From assembly GCF_000717335.1 (NCBI RefSeq), contig NZ_JNYZ01000002.1, forward strand, positions 186,001 to 250,000: 64,000 nt of DNA, written 5' to 3'. Below are positions 15,080 to 24,307 of the stretch, piece after piece (the first letter of the stretch is position 1; each line of letters starts with the position of its first letter). Under the pieces are notes generated by a model that saw only the letters and a program-made list of their open reading frames with translations, had not been told where the DNA came from and ran no database searches. A program made the translations under genes and the position numbers. This stretch comes from Amycolatopsis jejuensis (GTDB lineage: Bacteria > Actinomycetota > Actinomycetes > Mycobacteriales > Pseudonocardiaceae).

Positions 15080-17131
15080 ATGATTTCGCCGGACAACCCG
15101 TTCGCCGCCCCCAGTGACCTGCCGTACGAGCTGCCGCCCTTCGACCGCATTGCCGAGGCCCACTTCCGGCCCGGCTTCGAGGCCGGGCTGGCCGAGCACG
15201 CGGCCGACGTCGAGCGGATCGCCGACAACGCGGAAGAGCCGACCTTCGACAACACCATCGCGGCGCTGGAGCGGGCGGGCGCGCTGCTGGACCGGGTGTC
15301 CGGCACGTTCTTCAACATCGTGGGCTCGAACGCGACCGACGAGATCCAGGAGATCCAGGCCGAGCTGGCGCCCCGGCTGGCGGCGCATGCGGACGCGATC
15401 CACCTGAACCCGCGGCTGTTCGCCCGGATCGACGCGCTGTACCAGCGGCGCGACGAGCTGGGACTCGGCCCGGAGGCACTGCGGCTGCTGGAGCGGCGGC
15501 ACACCGATTTCAGCCGCGCGGGCGCCGGTCTGCCGGACGCTGACCAGGAAAAGCTGCGCGCGCTGAACGAGCAGCTTTCCACGCTGCAGACGCGCTTTTC
15601 GCAGAATTTGCTGCGTGACACCAACGATCTGGCCGTCGTCCTCGACGACGCTGCGGAACTCGCCGGGCTCGGCGAAAGCGCCATCGCTGCCGCGGCGCAG
15701 ACGGCCACCGAGCGTGGGCTGGAGGGCAAGTACGTCCTCACCCTGACCCTGCCGACTGCGCAGGCCGCGTTGGAGTCACTGGAAAACCGGGCGGTGCGGG
15801 AGCGGGTCTTCACTGCGTCGGTGTCGCGCGGCAACCGTGGTAACGAGCACGACAACAACGCGGTGGTCGCGGAGATCGTGCGGTTGCGGGCCGAGCGGGC
15901 GGCTTTGCTGGGCTACCCGAACCACGCGGCGTATGTGATCGCGGACGAGACGGCGAAGACCGTCGAGGCGGCCGGTGGGCTGCTGGAACGGCTCGCGCCG
16001 GTCGCGGTCGCCAACGCGCGGGCTGAGGCGGCGGAGCTGCAGAAGCAGCTGGAGGCCGACCTTCCGGGCGCGACATTGCAGCCGTGGGACTGGGCGTTCT
16101 ATGCGGAGAAGGTGCGCCGCGAGTCGTACCAGCTGGACACCGCCGCGCTGCGCCCGTACTTCGAGCTGGACCGGGTGCTGCACGACGGTATCTTCGTGGC
16201 CGCGAATCGCTTGTACGGCTTGAGTTTCACCGAACGCCACGACCTGCCGAAGTATCACCCCGAGGTCCGCATCTTCGAGGTTTCCGACGCGGACGGCAGC
16301 GAGCTCGGGCTGTTCCTGATGGACTACTACACGCGGGATTCCAAGCGCGGTGGCGCGTGGATGAACAACTTCGTGGACCAGTCGCGGCTGCTCGGGCGGC
16401 GCACGGTGGTGGTCAACGTGCTGAACGTGACGAAGCCGCGGGCAGGGGAGCCGACGCTGCTTTCGCTCGACGAGGTACGCACGGCGTTCCACGAGTTCGG
16501 GCACGCGCTGCACTCGCTGCTGTCCGGCGTGGAGTACCCGACGTTCTCCGGTACCAACGTGCCGCGCGACTTCGTCGAGTACCCGTCGCAGGTCAACGAA
16601 ATGTGGATGCTGTGGCCGGAGGTGCTGGCCAACTACGCCAAGCACCACGAGACGGGGGAGCCGCTGCCGTCCGGGAACGTCGAGCAGCTGGAGGCCGCGC
16701 AGCTGTACGGCGAGGGGTTCCGGACCACCGAGTACCTGGCCGCGGCGCTGCTCGACCTGGCATGGCACCGGCTCGGCCCGGACGACCGCGTCGGCGACAT
16801 CCAGCGGTTCGAGGCCGAGGCGCTGGAGAAGGCGGGCATGACGCTGGAGAGCGTCCCGCCGCGGTACCGCACCACGTACTTCAACCACATCTTCTCGGGC
16901 GGCTACAGCGCCGGGTACTACTCCTACATCTGGAGCGAGGTCCTCGACGCCGACACGGTCGAATGGTTCACCGAGAACGACGGTCTCAAGCGCGAGAACG
17001 GCGACCACTTCCGCACCACGCTGCTCGGCCGCGGCGGCAGCGTCGACCCGATGGCGGCGTTCGCGGCTTTCCGCGGCCGCGAGCCGGAAATCGAGCCGCT
17101 GCTGAAGCGCCGGGGTCTCACCGGAGCCTGA
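15080..17131 (+). CDS. M3 family metallopeptidase (oligopeptidase A/dipeptidyl carboxypeptidase type)
   Basis: The protein has 683 residues, the normal length for the family. The zinc motif HEFGH is at residues 471-475 and the third ligand Glu500 is in DFVEYPSQ. An N-terminal helical region precedes it, and the substrate-channel tyrosines lie near the end in GGYSAGYYSYIWSE. It should act on short peptides in the cytoplasm, since no signal peptide is visible. GGAG lies 9 bp before ATG 15080; an in-frame GTG at 15056 is an alternative. A 31-bp repeat starts 3 bp after the stop codon. Confidence 0.93.
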   Translation: MISPDNPFAAPSDLPYELPPFDRIAEAHFRPGFEAGLAEHAADVERIADNAEEPTFDNTIAALERAGALLDRVSGTFFNIVGSNATDEIQEIQAELAPRLAAHADAIHLNPRLFARIDALYQRRDELGLGPEALRLLERRHTDFSRAGAGLPDADQEKLRALNEQLSTLQTRFSQNLLRDTNDLAVVLDDAAELAGLGESAIAAAAQTATERGLEGKYVLTLTLPTAQAALESLENRAVRERVFTASVSRGNRGNEHDNNAVVAEIVRLRAERAALLGYPNHAAYVIADETAKTVEAAGGLLERLAPVAVANARAEAAELQKQLEADLPGATLQPWDWAFYAEKVRRESYQLDTAALRPYFELDRVLHDGIFVAANRLYGLSFTERHDLPKYHPEVRIFEVSDADGSELGLFLMDYYTRDSKRGGAWMNNFVDQSRLLGRRTVVVNVLNVTKPRAGEPTLLSLDEVRTAFHEFGHALHSLLSGVEYPTFSGTNVPRDFVEYPSQVNEMWMLWPEVLANYAKHHETGEPLPSGNVEQLEAAQLYGEGFRTTEYLAAALLDLAWHRLGPDDRVGDIQRFEAEALEKAGMTLESVPPRYRTTYFNHIFSGGYSAGYYSYIWSEVLDADTVEWFTENDGLKRENGDHFRTTLLGRGGSVDPMAAFAAFRGREPEIEPLLKRRGLTGA

Positions 17132-17134
17132 GTC

Positions 17135-17165
17135 AAGTGTATAACGCCCTATACGGCGGGGCTGG
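17135..17165. repeat. 31-bp element, copy 1
   Basis: The site starts AAGTGTATAACG, continues CCTATAC and ends CGGGGCTGG. It is 28/31 identical to 21997-22027. GTATA and TATAC form a short inverted repeat with a 6-bp loop. It begins 3 bp after the stop of the M3 peptidase gene, in the spacer before a convergent gene. A second hairpin, TCCGGC-CTC-GCCGGA, follows at 17170-17184 and may terminate transcription. Confidence 0.75.
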
Positions 17166-17201
17166 GTCGTCCGGCCTCGCCGGATAGGGACGTTCAGACG
17201 T

Positions 17202-18098
17202 TCAGCGGGCGAAGGCGATTTTGCCCTGAGTGTGGCCGGTTTCGAGCTGTGCGTGCGCTTCGGATCCGGCGCTGAGCGGGTAGGTACGCAGGATCGGGAC
17301 GGTGAGCTTTCCGTCGGCGATGAGCTGGGCGCCGCGGCGAAGGGCGGCCGAGTGATCGGCTGCCGGGTCGTAGCGAAGGAGTTCGATCCCCTCGGCCTCG
17401 GCGGCCGGGTTGATGAGCGTGACAACGCGATCGGGGGAGCCGGTCGCGGCGACGAGTTCGGCCAGGGAACCTTTGCCGGACACGTCGATGGCGGCATCGA
17501 CCGGACCGGTGCGCGCGGCGAGATCCGGGCCGTGGTGGACCGGGGTCGCGCCGAGCGTGCGGAGGAACTCGTGGTTGTCCGCGCTCGCGGTTCCGATCAC
17601 CCGGGCTCCGCGGGCGACGGCGATTTGTACGGCGATCGCGCCGACGCCACCACTGGCGCCATCGAGGAGGACGGTCGTTCCGCGGTCGACTTTCAGATGG
17701 TCCAGTGCGCGTAGCGAGGTTTCGATGCTCGTCGCGGCGGCGCCAGCGGCAGGCCAGGGGAGTGCGGCCGGTTTGGGTGCCCAGGCGTCAAGAACGGCGT
17801 ACGCAGCTGTGGTGCCGCCGCCGAGCGCGCAGCCGAACACCTCGTCGCCGGGCTGTACACCGGTGACGTCGTGGCCGATCTCGTCGACGATTCCGGCCGC
17901 GTCGAGGCCGACGACGTGGGGGAGCGTGAGCGGAATCCGGTCGCGCCAGGCGCCGGACCGGAGCGCGGCATCGGCGGGGGAAGCGCCGGCCGCGCGGACG
18001 GCGATCCGGATCTTGCGGGGTCCAGGATGCGGTTCCGGAACATCGGTGATCGCGAGGACGTTCGGGTCACCGTAGCGGTCGAAGGCGAGTGCTTTCAC
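17202..18098 (-). CDS. Zinc-free MDR/quinone oxidoreductase-like NADP-dependent enzyme
   Basis: The protein has 298 residues. The N-terminal GroES-like domain has GDPNVLAITDVPEPHPGP and GLDAAGIVDEIG; the Rossmann domain carries GASGGVGAIAVQIA and GARVIGTA. No structural-zinc cysteine cluster is present, as in quinone oxidoreductases. It probably reduces quinones or enones with NADPH. The GTG start at 18098 is only 36 bp from the divergent TetR gene, which likely controls it. Confidence 0.85.
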   Translation of the reverse strand: MKALAFDRYGDPNVLAITDVPEPHPGPRKIRIAVRAAGASPADAALRSGAWRDRIPLTLPHVVGLDAAGIVDEIGHDVTGVQPGDEVFGCALGGGTTAAYAVLDAWAPKPAALPWPAAGAAATSIETSLRALDHLKVDRGTTVLLDGASGGVGAIAVQIAVARGARVIGTASADNHEFLRTLGATPVHHGPDLAARTGPVDAAIDVSGKGSLAELVAATGSPDRVVTLINPAAEAEGIELLRYDPAADHSAALRRGAQLIADGKLTVPILRTYPLSAGSEAHAQLETGHTQGKIAFAR

Positions 18099-18134
18099 GG
18101 CCGCGAGCCTAGGAACGGAATGCGGGGAGCGGCC

Positions 18135-18707
18135 ATGACCAGCGGCGAAGTGAGGCAGCCGGACACAGGAAGTGTTCCGGAACGGCGCCGGGACGCGCGG
18201 GAAAACCGGGTACGGCTGCTCGCCGCCGGACGCCGGTTGCTCGGCCGACGGCTGTCCGCCCGAGCAGTGGCCGCCGAAGCAGGTCTGACCCCGGCGACGT
18301 TCTACCGGCATTTCGCCACCCGCGAGGAGCTCATCGACGCGGTGGTGGCCGACCAGGCTCGCAGCTGCTCGGCGACGGTACGGGACGCACTGTCCGATCC
18401 GGACCCGGCGCGCGGGCTGCGGTCCTATGTGGAGCTCAGTTTTGCCGTCCAGGCCGCGTATCCCGAGCTGGTCGCGGAGTTCCACCGGCGCAAACCGGCC
18501 TGCAGCGCCGAGGTCTACCGGCGGGATCTGGGCACGATCGTCGCCAGGGCGCGGGCGGCCCGAGCCGTACGGGACGACCTGACCCCGGGTGACGTGCTGC
18601 TGGTGCTGGCCGCGAACCGCGGGGTGACGAGCGGTACGCCGGAGGGCCGGGCGGCGCGCTCGCGGCGGCTGGCGGACATCGCCCTCGCCGGATGGGGGCT
18701 CGGCTAG
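18135..18707 (+). CDS. TetR/AcrR family transcriptional regulator
   Basis: The protein has 190 residues. The N-terminal helix-turn-helix is LSARAVAAEAGLTPATFYRH followed by FATREELIDAVV, the standard TetR pattern at about residues 35-65. The C-terminal ligand domain is variable. GGGGAG sits just ahead of ATG 18135; the ATG at 18120 is less well placed. The 36-bp spacer to the divergent oxidoreductase leaves room for one shared operator, so it most likely represses that gene and itself. Confidence 0.85.
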   Translation: MTSGEVRQPDTGSVPERRRDARENRVRLLAAGRRLLGRRLSARAVAAEAGLTPATFYRHFATREELIDAVVADQARSCSATVRDALSDPDPARGLRSYVELSFAVQAAYPELVAEFHRRKPACSAEVYRRDLGTIVARARAARAVRDDLTPGDVLLVLAANRGVTSGTPEGRAARSRRLADIALAGWGLG

Positions 18708-18734
18708 CTTCGTCCGCTGCACCGAACGTTGCGC

Positions 18735-18779
18735 GTGATCATCGGCGGATCCGACGAAGCGGCGAGCGCGGATGATCAC
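18735..18779. promoter_or_regulatory. Paired inverted repeat upstream of the MFS gene
   Basis: GTGATCATC (18735-18743) and GATGATCAC (18771-18779) are perfect reverse complements, and each contains the palindrome TGATCA. The second arm lies just upstream of, or overlaps, the MFS start. Centre-to-centre spacing is 36 bp, between three and four helical turns. It could bind a dimeric regulator at two sites or form an RNA stem with a 27-nt loop. Confidence 0.5.
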
Positions 18780-18792
18780 TACACAATGCAGC

Positions 18793-20034
18793 ATGTCGAA
18801 TACTCCGAGCTCCGCCCCGGTCGTGCGGCGGACCGAACGCCGGACGCTGGCCCTTCTCGTGGGCGTCTACATCGTCGATTACGTCGACCGCGTGATGATC
18901 GCGACCGCACTGCCGATGATCGGCGCCGAGTTCGGGTTGTCGAAGACCTCGCAGGGCCTGGTGGTGTCCGCGTTCGCGATCGCCTACCTGATCGGGCAGA
19001 TGCCCGGCGGGCTGCTCGCGGACCGCGTCGGCGCCCGGCCGCTGCTGGTGATTTCGCTGGTGGCGTGGTCGGTCTTCACCGCCGCGACCGGGCTCGCGCC
19101 GGGGCTCGTGGTGCTGCTCGCCCTGCGGGCGTTGTTCGGGCTGGCGCAGGCGTTGTTCCCCGGCGCGTCGTTCAAGGCGCTGGGGGAGCGGACGACCCAG
19201 GCCGCGCGCAGCCGGGGCGCCGGACTGATGCTGGCGTCGAACTCGATCGGGGCCGGGCTGGGTCCGCTGCTCGTTGCGCCGCTGGTGGTCGCGACCGGGT
19301 GGCGGCACACGTTCTGGATCATCGCGGCGGGCGGCCTGATCGTCGGGGTCGCCCTGTGGCGGTTGCTGCCGCCCCCGCTGCCCCGTGAACTGACCGAACC
19401 GGAAGACCACATCGCACCCGTCGCCGTGCCGGTGTCGCGAGTGCTGCGGGACGGACTGGTGCTGCGGTACGCCGCGATGTTCGCCTGCTTCAACATGGTG
19501 GCTTACGGAATGATCACCTGGGTCCCGTCGTATCTGGTGGAGGCGAAAGGCCTGTCGCTGGTCTCCGCCGGAGTGGCGACGGCGATCCCGCAGCTGGTCA
19601 ACGCGGTGGCGGTAGTGCTGGGCGGCTGGCTGATGAGCCGGTGGTTCGACCAGCGCGTCCGCTGGCTCGTGGTACCGGCGCTGGTGGCCTCGGCAGTGCT
19701 GCTCGTCGCGATGCTCCTTCCGGACTCCGCAACGGGATTCACCGTGCTGCAGACCGTGGCGATGTTCACCAGCGGCCTCGCGACGATCGGCATCGTGGGC
19801 CTCCCGCTGCGAGTACTGCCCCGCGATCTGGTGGGGTCCGCGATGGGACTGGTCAACACCGGGGGACAGCTGGCGGGGGTACTGGCGCCGCTGGTGATGG
19901 GCTGGCTCGCCGACCACGTCGGCTTCGGCGCCGCCTTCGGTTTCCTGGCGGTGACGACCCTCGCCGCGGCGGCGATTTCCCTCACCACCCGCGCCACGAA
20001 GGTCGACCTGACGGCTCCCGCGCTGGTCGGCTGA
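18793..20034 (+). CDS. MFS transporter
   Basis: The protein has 413 residues and 12 predicted helices. YIVDYVDRVMIATALPMIG in helix 1 and GLLADRVGARP in the 2-3 loop are typical of the MFS anion:cation symporter or hexuronate-transporter branch. The start could be ATG 18772 or ATG 18793; the second is chosen because the first overlaps the paired inverted repeat. No catabolic gene is adjacent, so the substrate cannot be inferred. The nearest regulator is the TetR gene upstream on the same strand. Confidence 0.85.
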   Translation: MSNTPSSAPVVRRTERRTLALLVGVYIVDYVDRVMIATALPMIGAEFGLSKTSQGLVVSAFAIAYLIGQMPGGLLADRVGARPLLVISLVAWSVFTAATGLAPGLVVLLALRALFGLAQALFPGASFKALGERTTQAARSRGAGLMLASNSIGAGLGPLLVAPLVVATGWRHTFWIIAAGGLIVGVALWRLLPPPLPRELTEPEDHIAPVAVPVSRVLRDGLVLRYAAMFACFNMVAYGMITWVPSYLVEAKGLSLVSAGVATAIPQLVNAVAVVLGGWLMSRWFDQRVRWLVVPALVASAVLLVAMLLPDSATGFTVLQTVAMFTSGLATIGIVGLPLRVLPRDLVGSAMGLVNTGGQLAGVLAPLVMGWLADHVGFGAAFGFLAVTTLAAAAISLTTRATKVDLTAPALVG

Positions 20035-20165
20035 CCTCGGGGGAACGCACTCTTCTCGTTTTCCCCGCCGACCGGCTGCTGCTTGGCATTTGGGGCGCCC
20101 GAGCGAGATCGAAGGGCATGGGCAGCCCGACCCGACGATCCGACCGGGCCGTTCGGCCGCATTGA

Positions 20166-20206
20166 GGGTCCAGACCTTGACGTACGCAGTGGTCCAGTCC
20201 AATTCT
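20166..20206 (+). promoter_or_regulatory. Chitinase promoter with direct repeats (DasR/chitin-type)
   Basis: GGGTCCAGACCT (20166-20177) and TGGTCCAGTCCA (20190-20201) are 24-bp-spaced direct repeats. They closely resemble the 12-bp repeat TGGTCCAGACCT known from Streptomyces chitinase promoters, and half of the DasR site. TTGACG at 20177-20182 and CAATTC at 20200-20205 (17-bp spacing) form a plausible promoter overlapping both. Chitin-inducible, glucose-repressible control is expected by analogy. The rest of 20035-20165 holds a weak GGGGAA/TTCCCC hairpin and nothing else I recognise. Confidence 0.75.
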
Positions 20207-20267
20207 GAGGAGGTTCCGGTCGTGCTTCGCCGCGGTACGGCCCTCTCTTCCGGAGCTGGAGTTCGCC

Positions 20268-21995
20268 ATGCGTCGAAGTCGAAGAAGCCTTGCGTCCCTC
20301 TTGTCCGTTCTCGCGGCGGTACCGCTGGTCACCACCGTGGGGACGGCTCAGGCCGCAACCGCGTTGCCGGACCATGTGTTCGCGCCGTATTTCGAGGCGT
20401 GGACCGGCGCGAGCCCCGCCGCGCTCGCGCAGCAGGCGGGTGTGAAGCACCTGACCATGGCGTTCCTGCAGGCCGCCACGAAGGGGGAGTGCACCGTCCA
20501 TTGGAACGGCGACCGCGGAATGCCCGTCGCCGACTCGACGTTCGGCGCTGATTTCCGCACCATCCGCTCCCGCGGCGGAGACGTGATCCCGTCCTTCGGC
20601 GGGTACACGGCGGACAACACGGGCACCGAAATCGCCGACAGCTGCACGGACGTCGACCGCATCGCGGCGGCCTACGAATCCGTGATCACGACGTATGACG
20701 TCCCGCGCCTCGACATGGACATCGAGGACAACTCGCTCACCGACGCCGCCGGCATCGACCGGCGGAACAAGGCACTTAAGAAGGTGCAGGACTGGGCTGC
20801 CGCGTCCGGACGGCCACTGCAGGTCTCGTACACGCTGCCGACCAGCACGAGTGGGCTGACCAGCGGCCTCGACGTACTGCAGAACGCGGTGTCCAACGGT
20901 ACCTGCGTCGACGTCGTCAACCTCATGACCTTCGACTACTACGACAACGCCAGCCACCAGATGGCCACCGACACCCAGCGCGCGGCGACCGGTCTCGTCT
21001 CGCAGCTGGCGTCGCTGTATCCGGGCAAGACGCAGGCGCAGCTGTGGGGGATGGTCGGCGTCACCGAAATGCCCGGGATCGACGATTTCGGCGCCGCCGA
21101 GACGTTCACCACCGCCGATGCGTCCACTGTGTACAACTGGGCGGTGTCGAAGGGCATCAACGAGCTGTCGTTCTGGGCGCTGCAGCGGGACAACGGCGGC
21201 TGCCCGGGTACCGGCGGCTCGGACAGCTGCTCCGGGATCGCGCAGGACACGTGGTTCTTCAGTCATGCCTTCGCGCCGTTCACCGGTGGTAATCCGGCGC
21301 CGGGCAACGACTTCTCCGTGGCGGCCAGTCCGGCAGCGGCCTCCGTCGACCCGGGTGGCTCGGTCACCGCCACGGTGAACACCGCTGTGACGTCCGGTTC
21401 CGCACAGCAAGTGGCCCTCGCCGTCAGCGGCGCTCCGGCAGGTGTGACCGCCTCGGTCAGCCCGGCGACCGTGACGGCGGGCGGGAGCGCGGGCCTGTCG
21501 ATCACGACGACGTCGGCGACCCAGCCGGGCAGGTACCCGTTGACCATCACCGGCACGTCCGCGTCCGGCAGCCACAGCGCGACGTACACGTTGACAGTCA
21601 ACGGAACCAGCCCGACCGGCAGCGTGGTCAACGGCAATTTCGAGACCGGCGCGCTGAGCCCATGGACCGCAGCGGGGGACAGCATCGTGTCGTCCCCGGC
21701 GCATTCCGGCAGCCACGCCCTGCAGGTGACGCCGACGTCGTCCACCACCGGGGAGGCGGCGCAAAACCTGACGCTCGCACCGAACCACGCGTACACCCTC
21801 AAAGCCTGGGTGCAGGGGAGCTACGCGTACGCCGGAGTCCGCGGCGACGCCACCGCCGACAGCTGGACCTCCAGCGCCGGATGGACCCAGCTCACCGTCC
21901 CGTTCACCACGGGCCCGTCCGGGGCCGTCATGGTCTACATCCACGGCTGGTACGGCCAAAGCCCCGTCTACGCGGACGACATCTCAGTCATTTAG
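20268..21995 (+). CDS. Secreted GH18 chitinase with carbohydrate-binding module
   Basis: The protein has 575 residues. A Sec signal peptide of about 29-30 residues, starting MRRSRRSLASLL and ending AQA, is followed by a GH18 barrel to about residue 340. The catalytic DMDIE motif places the proton donor at Glu153, and YFEAW, SFGGY and MTFDYY are other barrel motifs. An Ig-like linker domain (about 345-440) and a C-terminal beta-sandwich of the CBM type (about 447-575, starting VVNGNFETG) follow. It should hydrolyse chitin outside the cell. The chitin-type promoter at 20166-20206 supports this. A 31-bp repeat starts 1 bp after the stop. Confidence 0.93.
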   Translation: MRRSRRSLASLLSVLAAVPLVTTVGTAQAATALPDHVFAPYFEAWTGASPAALAQQAGVKHLTMAFLQAATKGECTVHWNGDRGMPVADSTFGADFRTIRSRGGDVIPSFGGYTADNTGTEIADSCTDVDRIAAAYESVITTYDVPRLDMDIEDNSLTDAAGIDRRNKALKKVQDWAAASGRPLQVSYTLPTSTSGLTSGLDVLQNAVSNGTCVDVVNLMTFDYYDNASHQMATDTQRAATGLVSQLASLYPGKTQAQLWGMVGVTEMPGIDDFGAAETFTTADASTVYNWAVSKGINELSFWALQRDNGGCPGTGGSDSCSGIAQDTWFFSHAFAPFTGGNPAPGNDFSVAASPAAASVDPGGSVTATVNTAVTSGSAQQVALAVSGAPAGVTASVSPATVTAGGSAGLSITTTSATQPGRYPLTITGTSASGSHSATYTLTVNGTSPTGSVVNGNFETGALSPWTAAGDSIVSSPAHSGSHALQVTPTSSTTGEAAQNLTLAPNHAYTLKAWVQGSYAYAGVRGDATADSWTSSAGWTQLTVPFTTGPSGAVMVYIHGWYGQSPVYADDISVI

Positions 21996-21996
21996 T

Positions 21997-22027
21997 AAGT
22001 GTATAACGACCTATACATCGGGGCTGG
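21997..22027. repeat. 31-bp element, copy 2
   Basis: Same element as 17135-17165, with three differences; here the inverted repeat is longer, TGTATA and TATACA around ACGACC. It starts 1 bp after the chitinase stop codon and is followed by the decayed 3' end of the kinase gene on the other strand. Confidence 0.75.
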
Positions 22028-22053
22028 TTTTCAGGCCGTCGCTACCTGGAGAG

Positions 22054-22625
22054 TCAATTTTCTGGCGCCACCCGGGCAACCACAGCCATGACAGCAGCGC
22101 AGGTTTCTTCGGCGCCGAGGCGGGTCGTGTCGATGACCGTGCATTGTGGACGGAGGGGAAGATACCCGGCGACGTGATCGTGGATCCGGTTGAGCAGCTC
22201 CGGCCCGCCGGACTCGGCCAGCACGTCGTTGACGTAGTGCCCGCGGCGCCCGTGGAAGCGGGCGACGGCCTGCGCCCGCGGAAGCGGGCGACGGCCTGCG
22301 CCCGCGGGGCGGTGAGCATGATTTCCAGGTATTGCCCGCCTGCTGCGTTGGCCACTTCCTCGAAGTGGGAGACCTCCGAGAGCCGGGTCGCCAGCTGGGG
22401 CATGATCACGTCCTGCCCGGCGCGCAGGTGGGCCTCCGCCATGGCGACCGCGAGCCGCCGCGCGGTGGGGAGCGTGTCCCAGAAGGCGGTGCGCCAGCCG
22501 CCGATCAGCGGGACCAGCTGGTCGGCTTCGAGGTCGAGTACGCCGGGGTGGAGATCGGCGTAGTGGCGCGCGACGGTGGATTTCCCGATGCCCGAGGGGC
22601 CGTTGAGGTGGATGAGCCGGACCAT
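22054..22625 (-). pseudogene. AAA/shikimate-kinase-like nucleotide kinase, frameshifted by a 26-bp tandem duplication
   Basis: The first ~115 residues are a good small kinase: [12 protein letters not shown] is the P-loop at residues 6-17, and [16 protein letters not shown] follows. Two adjacent identical 26-bp units (22254-22279 and 22280-22305) then shift the frame by two bases. The next frame gives a low-quality Pro/Ser-rich tail stopping at 22011. Removing one unit restores [20 protein letters not shown] and IDTTRLGAEETCAAV, typical kinase C-terminal sequence, with a stop at 22054. So the gene is broken by a recent and easily reversible event, or the duplication is an assembly error. Coordinates are for the restored frame. 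Confidence 0.85.
22254..22305. repeat. 26-bp perfect tandem duplication inside the kinase gene
   Basis: Two exact copies of a unit beginning GGAAGCGGGCGACGGCCTGC are directly adjacent. Because 26 is not a multiple of three, gain or loss of one copy switches the kinase gene off or on. Slipped-strand mispairing or recombination between the copies could revert it. Confidence 0.9.
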
Positions 22626-22649
22626 GATCCGGACCCTAGCGACGACGAA

Positions 22650-22677
22650 GGCCGCCCCCAGCGCAAGGGGGGCGGCC
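22650..22677 (-). terminator. GC-rich hairpin terminator after mdh
   Basis: GGCCGCCCCC (22650-22659) pairs with GGGGGCGGCC (22668-22677) around an 8-nt loop, a perfect 10-bp stem. It lies 20 bp past the mdh stop codon and just upstream of the kinase gene. The U-tract is weak (TTCGTCGTC), as is common for terminators in high-GC actinobacteria. Confidence 0.75.
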
Positions 22678-22696
22678 TCCCGTACGTGAACCAGCG

Positions 22697-23716
<1,020 letters not shown>

Positions 23717-23731
23717 CTAGTACCGAGGATG

Positions 23732-24235
23732 CTAGCCCTCCGCGGACTGTCCGGACGGGTGCGTCCAGTCACTCTGCGACGCGGGATGCGTCACGTTCCC
23801 GGCGAGCCGGGTGAGCAGCGCGGCCAGGGTCGCGATCTCGTCCTCGGTGAACCCGGCGCGGATGCGCTTGTCGTGGGCGATGGCGGCGTCGGCGAGGCGG
23901 TGGAAGGTGCGTTCGCCGTATTCGGTGAGCTCGACCTGGTGCACGCGCCGGTTCTCCGGGTCGCGGGTGCGGGTGAGCAGGCCCGCGGTTTCCATGCCGT
24001 TGAGGTGGTGGGTGAGGGTGGCGCCCTGGATGCCGACGGCGTCGGCGAGCTCGCGCTGGCTTGCGTGCCGCCGGGTTTTGAGGGCGATGAGGATCTGCCA
24101 TACCGGCTGGGATCCGCCGACTTCGGCGAGGGCGTGGTCGAACGCCTGGCCCGCGGCCTTGGCGGTGCGGGCGAGGAGGACGCCGAGTGGTGGCGTGGCT
24201 GGTCGGGGCACACCGGGACCGTACCGCAGAGCCAT
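23732..24235 (-). CDS. MarR family transcriptional regulator
   Basis: The protein has 167 residues. The winged helix-turn-helix is ASQRELADAVGIQGATLTHH followed by LNGMETAGLLTRTRDPENRR, with the conserved DPENRR wing. Regulators of this family respond to aromatic or oxidising compounds. The start at 24235 has a poor ribosome-binding site; GTG 24211 is an alternative. It is divergent from the NTF2-like gene, and operator-like repeats fill the space between them. Confidence 0.85.
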   Translation of the reverse strand: MALRYGPGVPRPATPPLGVLLARTAKAAGQAFDHALAEVGGSQPVWQILIALKTRRHASQRELADAVGIQGATLTHHLNGMETAGLLTRTRDPENRRVHQVELTEYGERTFHRLADAAIAHDKRIRAGFTEDEIATLAALLTRLAGNVTHPASQSDWTHPSGQSAEG

Positions 24236-24241
24236 CGAGAG

Positions 24242-24282
24242 CTAAGCGTTTGACATCTAACGGTTTGATACCTAACGTTTAG
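24242..24282. promoter_or_regulatory. Divergent promoter with MarR-type operator repeats
   Basis: TTGACA (24250-24255) and TAACGT (24273-24278), 17 bp apart, form a near-consensus promoter for the NTF2-like gene. Two direct repeats GACATCTAACGGTT (24252-24265) and GATACCTAACGTTT (24267-24280) cover it. An outer inverted repeat pairs CTAAGCGTT (24242-24250) with AACGTTTAG (24274-24282). This is a typical arrangement for repression of both genes by the neighbouring MarR protein. Confidence 0.7.
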
Positions 24283-24307
24283 GCCGTCAACCGACCTGGA
24301 GGGGATC

